From Gammaproteobacteria bacterium (GTDB lineage: Bacteria; Pseudomonadota; Gammaproteobacteria; Nitrosococcales; Methylophagaceae), in contig JAOUJZ010000011.1 of NCBI GenBank assembly GCA_029882915.1, positions 1 to 51,374 of the forward strand: DNA of 51,374 bases, read 5' to 3'. The notes under the pieces are model-generated. The model did not search any database, was not told the origin of the DNA, and saw only the letters and a list, made by a program, of their open reading frames with translations. The position numbers and the translations under genes were made by a program. Of the stretch, positions 29,412 through 39,395 are shown in pieces. Within the stretch, counting starts at the first letter, position 1, and each line of letters begins with the position of its first letter.

Positions 29412-30239
29412 ATGCCGATAGATATCGCCAAATTAAAAATGCCGACTGTCTCGCCAGATGGCCTTATTGCACTGGAATTGATTGAGTCAGGCGATTACGA
29501 TATGCCTGATTTGAACAAAATTGTTTCTCAGGATCCGACCTTATCTGCCACCTTGCTTAAATATGCTAACTCCCCAATGTATGCCCCGGTTACAGAAGTG
29601 ACAAATGTGGGTCGTGCTATGTCAGTTTTGGGTGCTAAAACGCTCCGTGCTGCCATTATGATCGCTACGATGCGTGGATTTACTGATCCAAGCGAAGCAT
29701 CACAACACTTGTGGGAACATAGTCAGGCAGTGTCTAAAATTGCCAAACTGATTGCCAAACGACACTACCCACGATATGCAGACGATATTGAGTTATCCGC
29801 ATTACTTCATGATATGGGCGCTCTGGTTCTGGCTAGCAATTATCCTGAACAATACAGTGAAATTGCCAAAACGGCGTTATCTCCTGAAAACACACTGACA
29901 CTATCACAACTGGAACAAGAAGCATTTGGAGTCGTTCACGATCAAGTTACTGCTGTCTTTATTTCTACTTGTCGCTTACCGGAAGTTACTGGACAGATTC
30001 TGGCCGATTTTTACAGTCGTCCACCACTGTTAATTGATACTCAAGATGCCATCAGCCAACAGATAGCAATTATTGCTTTAGCACATTTGCTAGAAGAACA
30101 AATTAATAGTCATAAAACTCGCTTTAAAGAAACTATTCCCAATTCAATGGAAAGTTTGCTGTTACACCTTAGTTTAACAACTGATGATATAGAGAATTTC
30201 ATCGAAGATTATGATGAAATTTGCCAGACCGAGGGGTGA
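29412..30239 (+). CDS. HDOD domain protein
   Basis: HDOD proteins are non-enzymatic or weakly enzymatic relatives of HD phosphohydrolases found in signalling. The 275-residue product has the typical opening (MPTVSPDGLIALELIESGDYDM), the LSATLLKYANSPMY segment and a LHDMGALVLASNYPEQY block that keeps the HD pair but lacks a full phosphohydrolase metal set. No attached receiver or GGDEF domain. Its partner and role are unknown. It follows the YVTN gene by 69 bp on the same strand. Confidence 0.88.
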   Translation: MPIDIAKLKMPTVSPDGLIALELIESGDYDMPDLNKIVSQDPTLSATLLKYANSPMYAPVTEVTNVGRAMSVLGAKTLRAAIMIATMRGFTDPSEASQHLWEHSQAVSKIAKLIAKRHYPRYADDIELSALLHDMGALVLASNYPEQYSEIAKTALSPENTLTLSQLEQEAFGVVHDQVTAVFISTCRLPEVTGQILADFYSRPPLLIDTQDAISQQIAIIALAHLLEEQINSHKTRFKETIPNSMESLLLHLSLTTDDIENFIEDYDEICQTEG

Positions 30240-30364
30240 ATAAACACGCCAATTACTGCTGTCAGTATGCCTGACTGCATATCGCCATTGCCTTAGTCAC
30301 TAAATGTACGACTATCTGTGGCTATTAAAACAACGAAAAACTTTGTTAATTTGCGCTAATCATC

Positions 30365-31132
30365 ATGACATCAGCAGAACTCTTCTCCATCTCAACCGAC
30401 ACTCATTTAGCTGATCGCATTGCACTGGCTGAATCGCTCGCTGCAACATTAAAACAACCGTTAATGCCTGTCAGTGCTGAAGGCATACAATTGGTAATCA
30501 CCGACCAACATGTTGAAATACGAGCCCCTGAACTGGGGAATCCCATTTTTATCGACTTCGAACAAGGTAAAAATGCCCACCGCAGACAATTTGGAGGTGG
30601 CCGTGGTCAACCCTTAGCCAAAGCCATTGGCCTGAAAAAAGGTGCAACCCCCACCGTTATCGATGCCACTGCAGGCTTTGGTCGAGATGCCTTTGTGCTG
30701 GCCAATCTGGGCTGTCACATTACTCTCATTGAACGTAATCCTTTAATTGCCACCCTGCTTAAGGATGCTCTTCACCGTGCCACTGACAATCCAGACATTA
30801 GGGATGCAATAAACCGCATGTCACTATTCAATTGTGATGCCGTTGAATACTTAAAGACACTCGATGAACAGCGCCGCCCCATTGTGATTTATATGGACCC
30901 CATGTACCCCAGCCGAGAAAAATCAGCCCTGGTCAAAAAAGACATGCGGTTACTACATCAACTGGCAGGGCCAGATACGGACAGTGAGCAATTACTTACT
31001 ACCGCACGAACCACCGCCTTAAAAAGAGTGGTCGTCAAACGCCCTAAATCTGCCCCTTTTGTTGGCGACCAAAAATCGGATACCAGTATTGAAAGTAAAA
31101 ATACCCGTTATGATATTTATCTAATAAACTGA
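30365..31132 (+). CDS. rsmJ: 16S rRNA (guanine1516-N2)-methyltransferase RsmJ
   Basis: SAM-dependent methyltransferase modifying G1516 of 16S rRNA. 255 residues. Motifs are HRRQFGGGRGQPLAKAIGLK, the SAM-binding VIDATAGFGRDAFVLANLG and the catalytic-region MDPMYPSREKSALVKKDMR, all diagnostic of the RsmJ/YhiQ family. It stands alone with a 125-bp upstream gap in which I see no gene. Confidence 0.94.
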   Translation: MTSAELFSISTDTHLADRIALAESLAATLKQPLMPVSAEGIQLVITDQHVEIRAPELGNPIFIDFEQGKNAHRRQFGGGRGQPLAKAIGLKKGATPTVIDATAGFGRDAFVLANLGCHITLIERNPLIATLLKDALHRATDNPDIRDAINRMSLFNCDAVEYLKTLDEQRRPIVIYMDPMYPSREKSALVKKDMRLLHQLAGPDTDSEQLLTTARTTALKRVVVKRPKSAPFVGDQKSDTSIESKNTRYDIYLIN

Positions 31133-31186
31133 TTAATATCGTCTTAAGGTTTTGTCGCTTTGCAACTCCATGGTTTCACAACAGAC

Positions 31187-31847
31187 ATGATCACAAAAGA
31201 AAAATACATACCTGAAACTGAGCATGCGGTTAAAAGTTTTTTTAACTGCATCGATTACTATAAACACCTTATTAAGTTGAGTATTCCACCTTGCACCTCC
31301 TTCCAATTTCAAACGGAAGAAGACTTTCAAGCTCAGTATAATGAGTGGAGGAATCGCCCTGAGGTATCTGAAGCCTTTAATATTGCAAAAGCAGCTAGAG
31401 ATCAATACAGAGCACAATTATTCTCCATGCATGTCGTATCAGGGTCGATACTCCATATAGCGTGCAAAGCAATCGAGTTATTTTCTAATTCAACTAATTT
31501 AGATTCTAAGTATTCATTCTTATTGAAAGGCTGTAGCAAAAACCTTAAATCTAAGGCATCTGAATATTTGCGTTGGGTCGCGAAGTTCGAGGGGTGCCAT
31601 TGGGTCTAATTATATTGGCTGGTCAAATCAATATAACCATATTGAATCTGCTCAAACTTAGATCCCTTAAATTAAGAATATTTTTGTTGCATTAGCAAAA
31701 GGCCATAATTATGGTCAAGACATCTTAGATCCTGCATTTGAACTAGATAACAACGGTTTAGTTAGCTTTTCATCAAATATACGCGGTGTTATTGGTAGGA
31801 ATTCATATCAATCATATGTCAACGATCTTACCGACCTTTTGCAATAA
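31187..31847 (+). pseudogene. Decayed gene of unknown family (frameshift and two stops)
   Basis: The first part (31187-31609) reads as a 140-residue protein starting MITKEKYIPETEH. Just before its stop, the next frame continues smoothly (GSNYIGWSNQYNHIESAQT), hits TAG at 31659 and TAA at 31668, and then, in that same frame, runs on as IKNIFVALAKGHNYGQDILD and a further stretch ending DLTDLLQ at 31847. The late part has ordinary protein composition and no bias toward random stops, so I read one gene broken by one frameshift near 31600 and two stop codons. The region is more AT-rich than its neighbours. I do not recognise the family. The intact part could still be expressed as a 140-residue fragment. 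Confidence 0.65.
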
Positions 31848-31864
31848 AATGGGATTATCCATTT
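31847..31864 (-). terminator. Weak hairpin after rarA
   Basis: On the minus strand a six-bp stem (AAATGG/CCATTT) with a six-base loop is followed by TTATT, about 40 bp beyond the rarA stop. It is short and AT-rich, so termination here is only a possibility. Confidence 0.3.
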
Positions 31865-31902
31865 AAAGAAATAATCTATTAAATTCGCATCATCCTTAAG
31901 CA

Positions 31903-33228
31903 TTATTTCTTGGCCTGTTGATCCAATACTTTCAACCGATCCAGCTTTTCAGAAATCTTAATTTCCAGCCCTCGATTGACCGGCTGATAATAGTTTCTTG
32001 GTGGCATATTTTCCGGGAAATAGTTTTCCCCAGCCGCATAAGCATCCGGTTCATCATGAGCATATCGGTATTCTTTACCATAACCGAGTTCGGTCATCAG
32101 CTTGGTTGGCGCATTACGAAGATGGATGGGCACTTCGGTTGAACCCTGACTTCGTACATCCTGCATGGCTGCATTAAAGGCGGTATAAACCGCATTACTC
32201 TTGGGTGCGCTTGCCAGATAAATGACCGCCTGGGCAATCGCCAGTTCGCCTTCTGGGCGGCCTAATTTATCAAAGCTCTCCCATGCATCAAGGGCAATAC
32301 GTAAGCCACGAGGATCGGCGTTACCGATATCTTCGCTGGCCATTCGTACAATTCGCCGCATCAAATAAACCGGATCGCAGCCACCATCGAGCATTCGACA
32401 TAACCAATATAATGCGCCATCGGGGGATGATCCTCGTACCGATTTATGTAAAGCCGAAATCTGATCATAAAATGCTTCGCCGCCTTTATCAAAGCGTCGT
32501 AGCGTGCCGGATAACACTTCTGCCAGATCATCTTCATCAACACTGGTTTGGCCTTTGCTATCTGCCAGATCAACGGCAATTTCCAGCAAATTCAGCACAC
32601 GGCGACCATCGCCATCTGCCGCTTCAGCCAGTGTGTCTCGTAAGTCTTCCGGGAATTCAATGCCACGATCAGCCAGACCCAGAGTTGCATCATTCAAGGC
32701 ACGATCAATAATTTCTCGTAAATCTGCTGTTTCAAGGGCTTTAAGCACATACACCCGAGCCCGTGATAACAAGGCATTATTCAGTTCAAACGACGGGTTT
32801 TCTGTGGTCGCGCCTATAAAGGTAAAAGTACCGTCTTCGACATACGGTAAAAAGGCGTCTTGTTGTGACTTATTAAAGCGATGGACTTCATCTACAAACA
32901 ACAGGGTTCGACGACCTTGTTCCTGTTGCAGTTGTTGTGCTCTGGCTACAGCGGCACGAACTTCTTTTACCCCCGCCAGAACCGCTGATATGGTGATAAA
33001 TTCCATATCACAATAACCGGCAATCAATTTACCCAGCGTGGTTTTACCTGTGCCCGGTGGCCCCCAGAAGATCATCGAATGGGGATGACCAGAAGCAATA
33101 GCTTGTCGTAAAGGCTTTCCTTCAGCTAACAAATGTCGTTGACCAATATAGTCATCCAGTGTTGCCGGACGCATTCTATCGGCTAGTGGGCGCCCAGCCA
33201 GATCATCAATATTGTCAAACAAACTCAC
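31903..33228 (-). CDS. rarA: Replication-associated recombination ATPase RarA (MgsA)
   Basis: AAA+ ATPase related to clamp loaders that acts at stalled replication forks. 441 residues. Features are PLADRMRPATLDDYIGQRHL at the start, Walker A GPPGTGKTT, Walker B LFVDEVHRFNKSQQD, sensor-1 FIGATTENPSFELN, and the C-terminal tetramerisation region with RIVRMASEDIGNADP. The start overlaps lolA by four bases, and ftsK precedes lolA; ftsK-lolA-rarA is a standard gammaproteobacterial order. Confidence 0.97.
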   Translation of the reverse strand: MSLFDNIDDLAGRPLADRMRPATLDDYIGQRHLLAEGKPLRQAIASGHPHSMIFWGPPGTGKTTLGKLIAGYCDMEFITISAVLAGVKEVRAAVARAQQLQQEQGRRTLLFVDEVHRFNKSQQDAFLPYVEDGTFTFIGATTENPSFELNNALLSRARVYVLKALETADLREIIDRALNDATLGLADRGIEFPEDLRDTLAEAADGDGRRVLNLLEIAVDLADSKGQTSVDEDDLAEVLSGTLRRFDKGGEAFYDQISALHKSVRGSSPDGALYWLCRMLDGGCDPVYLMRRIVRMASEDIGNADPRGLRIALDAWESFDKLGRPEGELAIAQAVIYLASAPKSNAVYTAFNAAMQDVRSQGSTEVPIHLRNAPTKLMTELGYGKEYRYAHDEPDAYAAGENYFPENMPPRNYYQPVNRGLEIKISEKLDRLKVLDQQAKK

Positions 33229-33872
33229 TGAACGGATTCACCTACTACATCCACACCCTCTGGTGGGATAAACACAAATTCATCGTCTGCCAAATCCGGA
33301 TTTGTCACTACCTGACTAAATACCAGTCTGGTGCGTTGGTCAAAACTGTCTTTCATGATCATTTGTCGCAAACCATGCTGATCAAAGGCCAGTGCCACTG
33401 TTTGAAAGTTTGATTCGATATCCTTAGGTATCAACTCTACCCACGAGAACCCATCATCAGAAGGCATATCGGTCAATAAGTATCTATCCTCAGGCAGGCT
33501 CTCACCCGACAACAACGTCGCCGGCGTATCCATCAGGGCTTCAAGCTGAGATTTAACAGTGACCTGCTCCAGATCCACATCGTAAAACCAGATACGTTCA
33601 CCATCAGCAACAATATGCTGTGGATAAGGCTGCTGATAATCCCAACGGAATTTTCCGGGACGTTCTAATACAAACTGACCCTCAGCTTCTTCCATCAAAT
33701 TGCCTTGTGAATCCAGCACAGTTTGATTGAAATGCGCCTTAAAGGTTTCTACCGTCTTCACAAACACATTGAGTTTTTCTGTTGCTGAGTCTGCCGCCAA
33801 TAATGGAAATGAAAAACACATCACCACCATAGCTATAACATTTCGTATCAAATTTTTACCCGCCATAATCAT
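33225..33872 (-). CDS. lolA: Outer-membrane lipoprotein carrier protein LolA
   Basis: Periplasmic chaperone that carries lipoproteins from LolCDE to the outer-membrane receptor LolB. 215 residues with a signal peptide (cleavage after LAA near residue 27). Family features are FKAHFNQTVLDSQGN, the conserved RPGKFRWDYQQPYPQ with the arginine that gates the hydrophobic cavity, and ADGERIWFYDVDLEQVTV. Four-base overlap with rarA downstream and 29 bp after ftsK. Confidence 0.96.
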   Translation of the reverse strand: MIMAGKNLIRNVIAMVVMCFSFPLLAADSATEKLNVFVKTVETFKAHFNQTVLDSQGNLMEEAEGQFVLERPGKFRWDYQQPYPQHIVADGERIWFYDVDLEQVTVKSQLEALMDTPATLLSGESLPEDRYLLTDMPSDDGFSWVELIPKDIESNFQTVALAFDQHGLRQMIMKDSFDQRTRLVFSQVVTNPDLADDEFVFIPPEGVDVVGESVQ

Positions 33873-33901
33873 TTCAAATTGTCCAATGGAAACACGCTAT
33901 C

Positions 33902-36229
33902 CTAATCGCCTCGTGGCGGTGGGGCCAACACTTCACGGCTACCATTACCTTGCATGGCTGAAACCACACCGGCCGCTTCCATCGCTTCAACAATTCGTGC
34001 CGCACGGTTATAACCAATTTTTAATCGCCTTTGAACACCGGATACCGATGCTCGTCTTGTTTCAGTCACAATCTGCACAGCCTGATCATATAAGGCGTCC
34101 TGCTCGCCATCACTGGCATCTCCTATCACCATATCGCTATCATCACTGGTCGGATCCTGAGTGATTTCTTCAAGGTAATTTGGTTCGGCATTTTTCTTCA
34201 AAAATTCAACCACCTGATGCACTTCGTGATCGTCTACAAAGGCACCATGCACCCTTTCCGGCAGTCCAGTTCCAGGCGGCAAATACAACATATCCCCTTG
34301 CCCCAGCAATTGTTCTGCTCCCATTTGATCCAAAATAGTGCGAGAGTCAATTCGTGAAGAAACCTGAAATGCCATCCGTGTTGGAATATTAGCCTTAATA
34401 AGTCCTGTGATGACATCGACTGACGGTCGTTGCGTTGCCAGAATCAAATGAATACCCGACGCACGTGCTTTTTGTGCCAACCGTGCGATCAATTCTTCCA
34501 CCTGCTTACCAACCACCATCATCATGTCAGCAAGCTCATCAATCACCACTACAATAAATGGTAATGGCTCTAATGTAGGTGGCGGTTCTCCTTCAACCAT
34601 ATCAACAGTCGGATCGATAATGGGCTCGCCACGCTCAATCGCCTCTTTTACCTTTTTGTTATAGCCCGTAATATTCCTTACGCCCATTGCGGCCATCAAT
34701 GGATAACGACGTTCCATTTCTGCTACACACCAACGTAAAGCATTGGCCGCTTCTTTCATATCAGTAACAACGGGGGTCAATAGATGTGGAATATCTTCAT
34801 AAACTGACAGTTCCAGCATCTTCGGATCAATCATGATCAAGCGTACTTGCTCTGGTGTCGCTTTATAAAGCAAACTTAAGATCATGGCATTCACACCCAC
34901 CGATTTACCAGAACCGGTAGTTCCTGCCACCAGCAAATGCGGCATTTTCTCGAGATCAACCACCACTGGACGACCAGCAATATCTTTACCCAAAGCCATC
35001 ATGAGAACAGATTTACTGTTTTCATAATCAGCACAACCCAGAATTTCACGCAGGCGTACAATATCTCGGTGTTCATTCGGGATTTCCAGACCTACAACAG
35101 GTTTCCCAGGAATAACTTCAACCACGCGCACACTGCTGATCGATAAGGCTCGTGCCAAATCTTTAGCCAAACCACTAATTCGGCTCACCTTAATACCAGG
35201 TGCTGGCTGCAACTCAAATCGCGTCACTACAGGACCAGGTTGCACTTCAACCACCTGCACTTCGACACCAAAGTCTTTCAATTTGAGTTCAACTTGACGT
35301 GATAAAGCCTGCAAGGCCTCTTCACTGTAACCGCCTGAACTCGCTTTCGGCATATCAAGTAATGCCAATGCCGGCATTTCACCTTGTTCTGGTGATTCAA
35401 ATAACGGTACCTGACGCTCTTTTTCTTCTCGTTTGCTGGGCGCTACTTCGTGGAGTATCGGCTCTACACGCACCTTGGCACGATGTTGCAATTTCTCGCT
35501 CTGTTCACGAAACGAATCCTGTCGTTTCTGTTTCAGACGATTTGCTTCTAATTGTGTTCTAAACTCACGGAGCCAACGTGAAATTGTTGTCATTATTTTC
35601 ATGGCAATCGCACCGGTGCGATCAATTACCATTAACCAGGACAAACCTGTAAATAATGTGACTCCCGTTAATAGTACCGCCAACAATAACAAGGTGGTGC
35701 CCGATGAGCCAAAGACTGATTCAAACCCATGTCCCACTATCTGGCCTAATATTCCACCTGCCCCTTCTGGCAAAAAATCGGCATAACTTGCAAGACTCAG
35801 TGTTGATAAACCACTCGCTGATGCCACTGCCATCAATAAACCAATGGTTTTTAATACCCAGAAGTGCACCGCGCCTTCCGAGTCTGCTGTTTTTCCCCAA
35901 CTAAACAAGAGCCAACCGCTAAAAGCCAGCATCAATGGCGATAAATAAGCAGGAAAACCAAATCCATATAATAAGGAGTCAGCTAACCATGCTCCCACAA
36001 TGCCACCCCGATTAACGATGGTGTCATTGATGCCCGTCGTAGACCAGCCGGGATCAGTCGGTTGGTAAGTCCACAAGGACAATAATAAGTAGCCTGCCAA
36101 TGCCAGTGCCAAGATCAATGCCGCCTCACGTAGCCGAAAGCCGACTGCGCCTGAAGCAACCTTTTGGTTCTCTTTATTGTTCAGTCGTGTTGCCTGTGCC
36201 AATGTAATATTTCCAATAAAGCCAATCAA
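33902..36229 (-). CDS. ftsK: DNA translocase FtsK
   Basis: Membrane-anchored DNA pump that coordinates chromosome dimer resolution with division. 775 residues. There are about four membrane segments in the first 190 residues, a short linker, then the motor domain with Walker [14 protein letters not shown] and Walker [15 protein letters not shown], and a C-terminal winged-helix gamma domain (about 705-765) for recognition of KOPS sites. The linker is short compared with E. coli FtsK. No ATG lies near the N-terminus; the frame opens with TTG (36229) after an AGG, and a second TTG lies ten codons in, so the exact start is unsettled. Confidence 0.95.
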   Translation of the reverse strand: MIGFIGNITLAQATRLNNKENQKVASGAVGFRLREAALILALALAGYLLLSLWTYQPTDPGWSTTGINDTIVNRGGIVGAWLADSLLYGFGFPAYLSPLMLAFSGWLLFSWGKTADSEGAVHFWVLKTIGLLMAVASASGLSTLSLASYADFLPEGAGGILGQIVGHGFESVFGSSGTTLLLLAVLLTGVTLFTGLSWLMVIDRTGAIAMKIMTTISRWLREFRTQLEANRLKQKRQDSFREQSEKLQHRAKVRVEPILHEVAPSKREEKERQVPLFESPEQGEMPALALLDMPKASSGGYSEEALQALSRQVELKLKDFGVEVQVVEVQPGPVVTRFELQPAPGIKVSRISGLAKDLARALSISSVRVVEVIPGKPVVGLEIPNEHRDIVRLREILGCADYENSKSVLMMALGKDIAGRPVVVDLEKMPHLLVAGTTGSGKSVGVNAMILSLLYKATPEQVRLIMIDPKMLELSVYEDIPHLLTPVVTDMKEAANALRWCVAEMERRYPLMAAMGVRNITGYNKKVKEAIERGEPIIDPTVDMVEGEPPPTLEPLPFIVVVIDELADMMMVVGKQVEELIARLAQKARASGIHLILATQRPSVDVITGLIKANIPTRMAFQVSSRIDSRTILDQMGAEQLLGQGDMLYLPPGTGLPERVHGAFVDDHEVHQVVEFLKKNAEPNYLEEITQDPTSDDSDMVIGDASDGEQDALYDQAVQIVTETRRASVSGVQRRLKIGYNRAARIVEAMEAAGVVSAMQGNGSREVLAPPPRGD

Positions 36230-36377
36230 TTAACGCCTGATTCTAACACAGCTTTTGAACTCATATGCTTTACCAAATTAACAGCAATGCGTACTCTAAT
36301 ACCAAATTACTAACTAAGTTCTGATCAAGCCTGAAAAAATTGGATTGTAATTCAAACACTCCCGTTTCAATGCCTGA

Positions 36378-37352
<975 letters not shown>

Positions 37353-37363
37353 ATTTTACACCC

Positions 37364-37394
37364 AAGGGCAGACATCACAATCTGCCCTTTTTTT
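37364..37394 (+). terminator. Intrinsic terminator of trxB
   Basis: A perfect nine-bp stem (37364-37372 with 37381-37389) with an eight-base loop is followed by a T run. It lies 11 bp after the trxB stop and isolates trxB from the universal stress protein gene. Confidence 0.92.
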
Positions 37395-37412
37395 ATTTAA
37401 GGAGCGATATCA

Positions 37413-37856
37413 ATGAGTCACTATCAACATATCCTTATTGCAGCAGACTTCTCTGACCATAATAAACAGGTATGCGAACAGGCCAGAGAAATCGCTCAAC
37501 GCTATCAGACCCGTCTCAGCATCTGTCATATTATTGAAGATTTCCCCATCACAGATTTTGCATACGAACCCATGATCAGTGTCGATCTGGGAATGCGTGA
37601 TGCAATGCTGGAGTCTGGTAAAAAACATATCGCTCAACTCGCCAGTGGCCTTGATATTCCCTCTGACAACCAATGGGTAGAATTTGGTAATCCCAATCAC
37701 GATATTGTTCGTCTGGCACAGGAAAACAACGTTGATCTGATTGTTACCGGTTCACATGGTCGTCATGGTATTCAGTTATTACTCGGTTCAACGGCCAATG
37801 CTATTTTGCATCATGCTCACTGTGATGTTTTAGCTGTCCGCCTACAAAAAAGTTAA
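37413..37856 (+). CDS. UspA-type universal stress protein
   Basis: Small cytoplasmic protein of the universal stress family. 147 residues forming one Usp domain, with ILIAADFSDHNKQV at the start and a C-terminal nucleotide-binding-type motif GSHGRHGIQLLLGSTANAI. That motif suggests an ATP-binding Usp. The ATG follows an AAGGAG ribosome site. Six bases separate its stop from the MFS gene, so the two are likely co-transcribed. Confidence 0.92.
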   Translation: MSHYQHILIAADFSDHNKQVCEQAREIAQRYQTRLSICHIIEDFPITDFAYEPMISVDLGMRDAMLESGKKHIAQLASGLDIPSDNQWVEFGNPNHDIVRLAQENNVDLIVTGSHGRHGIQLLLGSTANAILHHAHCDVLAVRLQKS

Positions 37857-37862
37857 TCCATT

Positions 37863-39140
37863 ATGACTGAACAGACCTCTGTTAGATCTGTTTATCGACT
37901 TCCAGGATTTATCACCTTTTTACTGGTCGCATTTATCAATGCTGCGGTTGACTTAGGTCATAAAATCATCATTCAGAACACCATATTTAAAACCTATGAC
38001 GATGCTCAACAGGTCATGCTCACAGCTATTGTTAATGGGCTGATCCTCTTACCCTTCATATTGGCGTTCACCCCCTCCGGTTTTCTGGCAGATCGTTTTT
38101 CCAAACCCAGAATCATGCAATGGTCGGCACAGGCTGCCATTGTCATCACCTTGCTCATCACCCTCAGTTACTATCAGGGTTGGTTTAAATTTGCCTTTAT
38201 CATGACGTTTATTCTGGCATTACAAAGTGCCATATACTCGCCAGCAAAATATGGTTATATACGTGAAATAGCGGGCGACCATCGTCTTGCTGCTGGCAAC
38301 GGTATGGTTCAAGCCACCACGATTGTAGCGATTCTGTCCGGCATCTTTCTCTTTTCGATAATGTTTGAATCCCAACTGCAAGACCAGATTTATCATTCAG
38401 AACAGGATATTATCCGACTGATTGCCCCAATAGGGTGGGTTCTAGTTGGTCTATCTACGATTGAATGGCTGCTGGCAACCAGACTGCACAGTTTTATATC
38501 TAATTCGAATACCGCGATATTTAATTGGCAACATTATCGTCGTGGAAAATTGCTGAAAAACAATCTCCGGACTGTTACCAAAATGCCTGTTATCTGGTTA
38601 TCAATTTTAGCCTTGTCATTGTTTTGGGGGATTTCACAAACCTTGCTAGCGACCTTCCCCGCCTTCGCCAAAGCCGTGTTGAATGAATCGAATACCGTTA
38701 TCATTCAAGGTCTGCTTGCCTGTTCGGGTTTAGGCATTATTATTGGTTCATTAACTGCAGGTAAACTCACCAACGATAAATTAGCAACCAAACTGATTAT
38801 CTCGGGCTATCTTGGCCTTATCAGCATCCTATTCATATTGCCTGAGCTTGATTCCATTATTGGCTTTATCTGCGCCATTTTAGGGTTTGGTGTGTTTGGT
38901 GGCTTATTGATTGTCCCTCTCAACACGCTTATCCAGCATCACGCACCACCTGAACAGCTCGGTACTATCCTTGCGGGCAATAACTGGCTACAAAACATTG
39001 TGATGATTGGCTTCTTATTAATCACTATGCTGGCCGCACTCTTCAACACCGATAGTTATCTGATCATGATGTTTTTACCCATCATTACCATTATCGTTTG
39101 TCTGTATTTAGGGTTAAAAATGATAAAACGTTTTAGCTAA
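37863..39140 (+). CDS. MFS transporter resembling lysophospholipid transporter LplT
   Basis: Twelve-segment major facilitator protein of 425 residues. The N-terminal half resembles LplT and the transporter half of LplT-Aas fusions: an FINAAVDLGHKIIIQNTIF opening, PSGFLADRFSKPRIMQW after the second segment, and SAIYSPAKYGYIREI. LplT flips lysophospholipids for re-acylation by Aas; no acyltransferase domain or gene is present here, so the substrate is only inferred. Its last 27 bases overlap the 3' end of the opposing cytochrome gene. Confidence 0.8.
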   Translation: MTEQTSVRSVYRLPGFITFLLVAFINAAVDLGHKIIIQNTIFKTYDDAQQVMLTAIVNGLILLPFILAFTPSGFLADRFSKPRIMQWSAQAAIVITLLITLSYYQGWFKFAFIMTFILALQSAIYSPAKYGYIREIAGDHRLAAGNGMVQATTIVAILSGIFLFSIMFESQLQDQIYHSEQDIIRLIAPIGWVLVGLSTIEWLLATRLHSFISNSNTAIFNWQHYRRGKLLKNNLRTVTKMPVIWLSILALSLFWGISQTLLATFPAFAKAVLNESNTVIIQGLLACSGLGIIIGSLTAGKLTNDKLATKLIISGYLGLISILFILPELDSIIGFICAILGFGVFGGLLIVPLNTLIQHHAPPEQLGTILAGNNWLQNIVMIGFLLITMLAALFNTDSYLIMMFLPIITIIVCLYLGLKMIKRFS

Positions 39141-39395
39141 ATAGTTCACCACGGCTTCATGCTGTGCGTTTGTCCAGTTGGTATCAGCCGCCACTGAACA
39201 GCCTTGAACCTGTTTTTTTAACGCTGATAATGAGCTTATTTTACGATCGGGCCTTGTGTACAGGCTATCAGGCTTGCCAGCGGTTAATGATGCATGGCAC
39301 TGCAAACAAGAAGCATCGTGCAGATCTTTTCCCTGTGCGAAAACAGCAGTACTAACCACCAATAAAACTGAAATTAGTACTGCTTTGATTGTCAT
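39114..39395 (-). CDS. Small monohaem cytochrome c
   Basis: Periplasmic class I-type cytochrome of 93 residues with a signal peptide cleaved after VFA near residue 20 and one haem site, CLQCH at 30-34. A second-half cysteine (QGCS) and a terminal LAKTFYHF segment are visible. No methionine lies after the haem site, so the sixth haem ligand is not obvious and may be His or absent. The start overlaps the M48 peptidase stop by four bases, implying translational coupling with that gene. Its 3' end overlaps the MFS gene on the other strand. Role unknown. Confidence 0.85.
   Translation of the reverse strand: MTIKAVLISVLLVVSTAVFAQGKDLHDASCLQCHASLTAGKPDSLYTRPDRKISSLSALKKQVQGCSVAADTNWTNAQHEAVVNYLAKTFYHF

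Noticed and set aside
31133-31417. Open minus-strand frame opposite the decayed gene
   Set aside because: No start context and no protein-like pattern; the plus-strand reading continues sensibly across the breaks.
32504-33016. Open plus-strand frame of 170 codons opposite rarA
   Set aside because: Serine/arginine-rich composition typical of a reverse-strand shadow, and rarA is unmistakable on the other strand.
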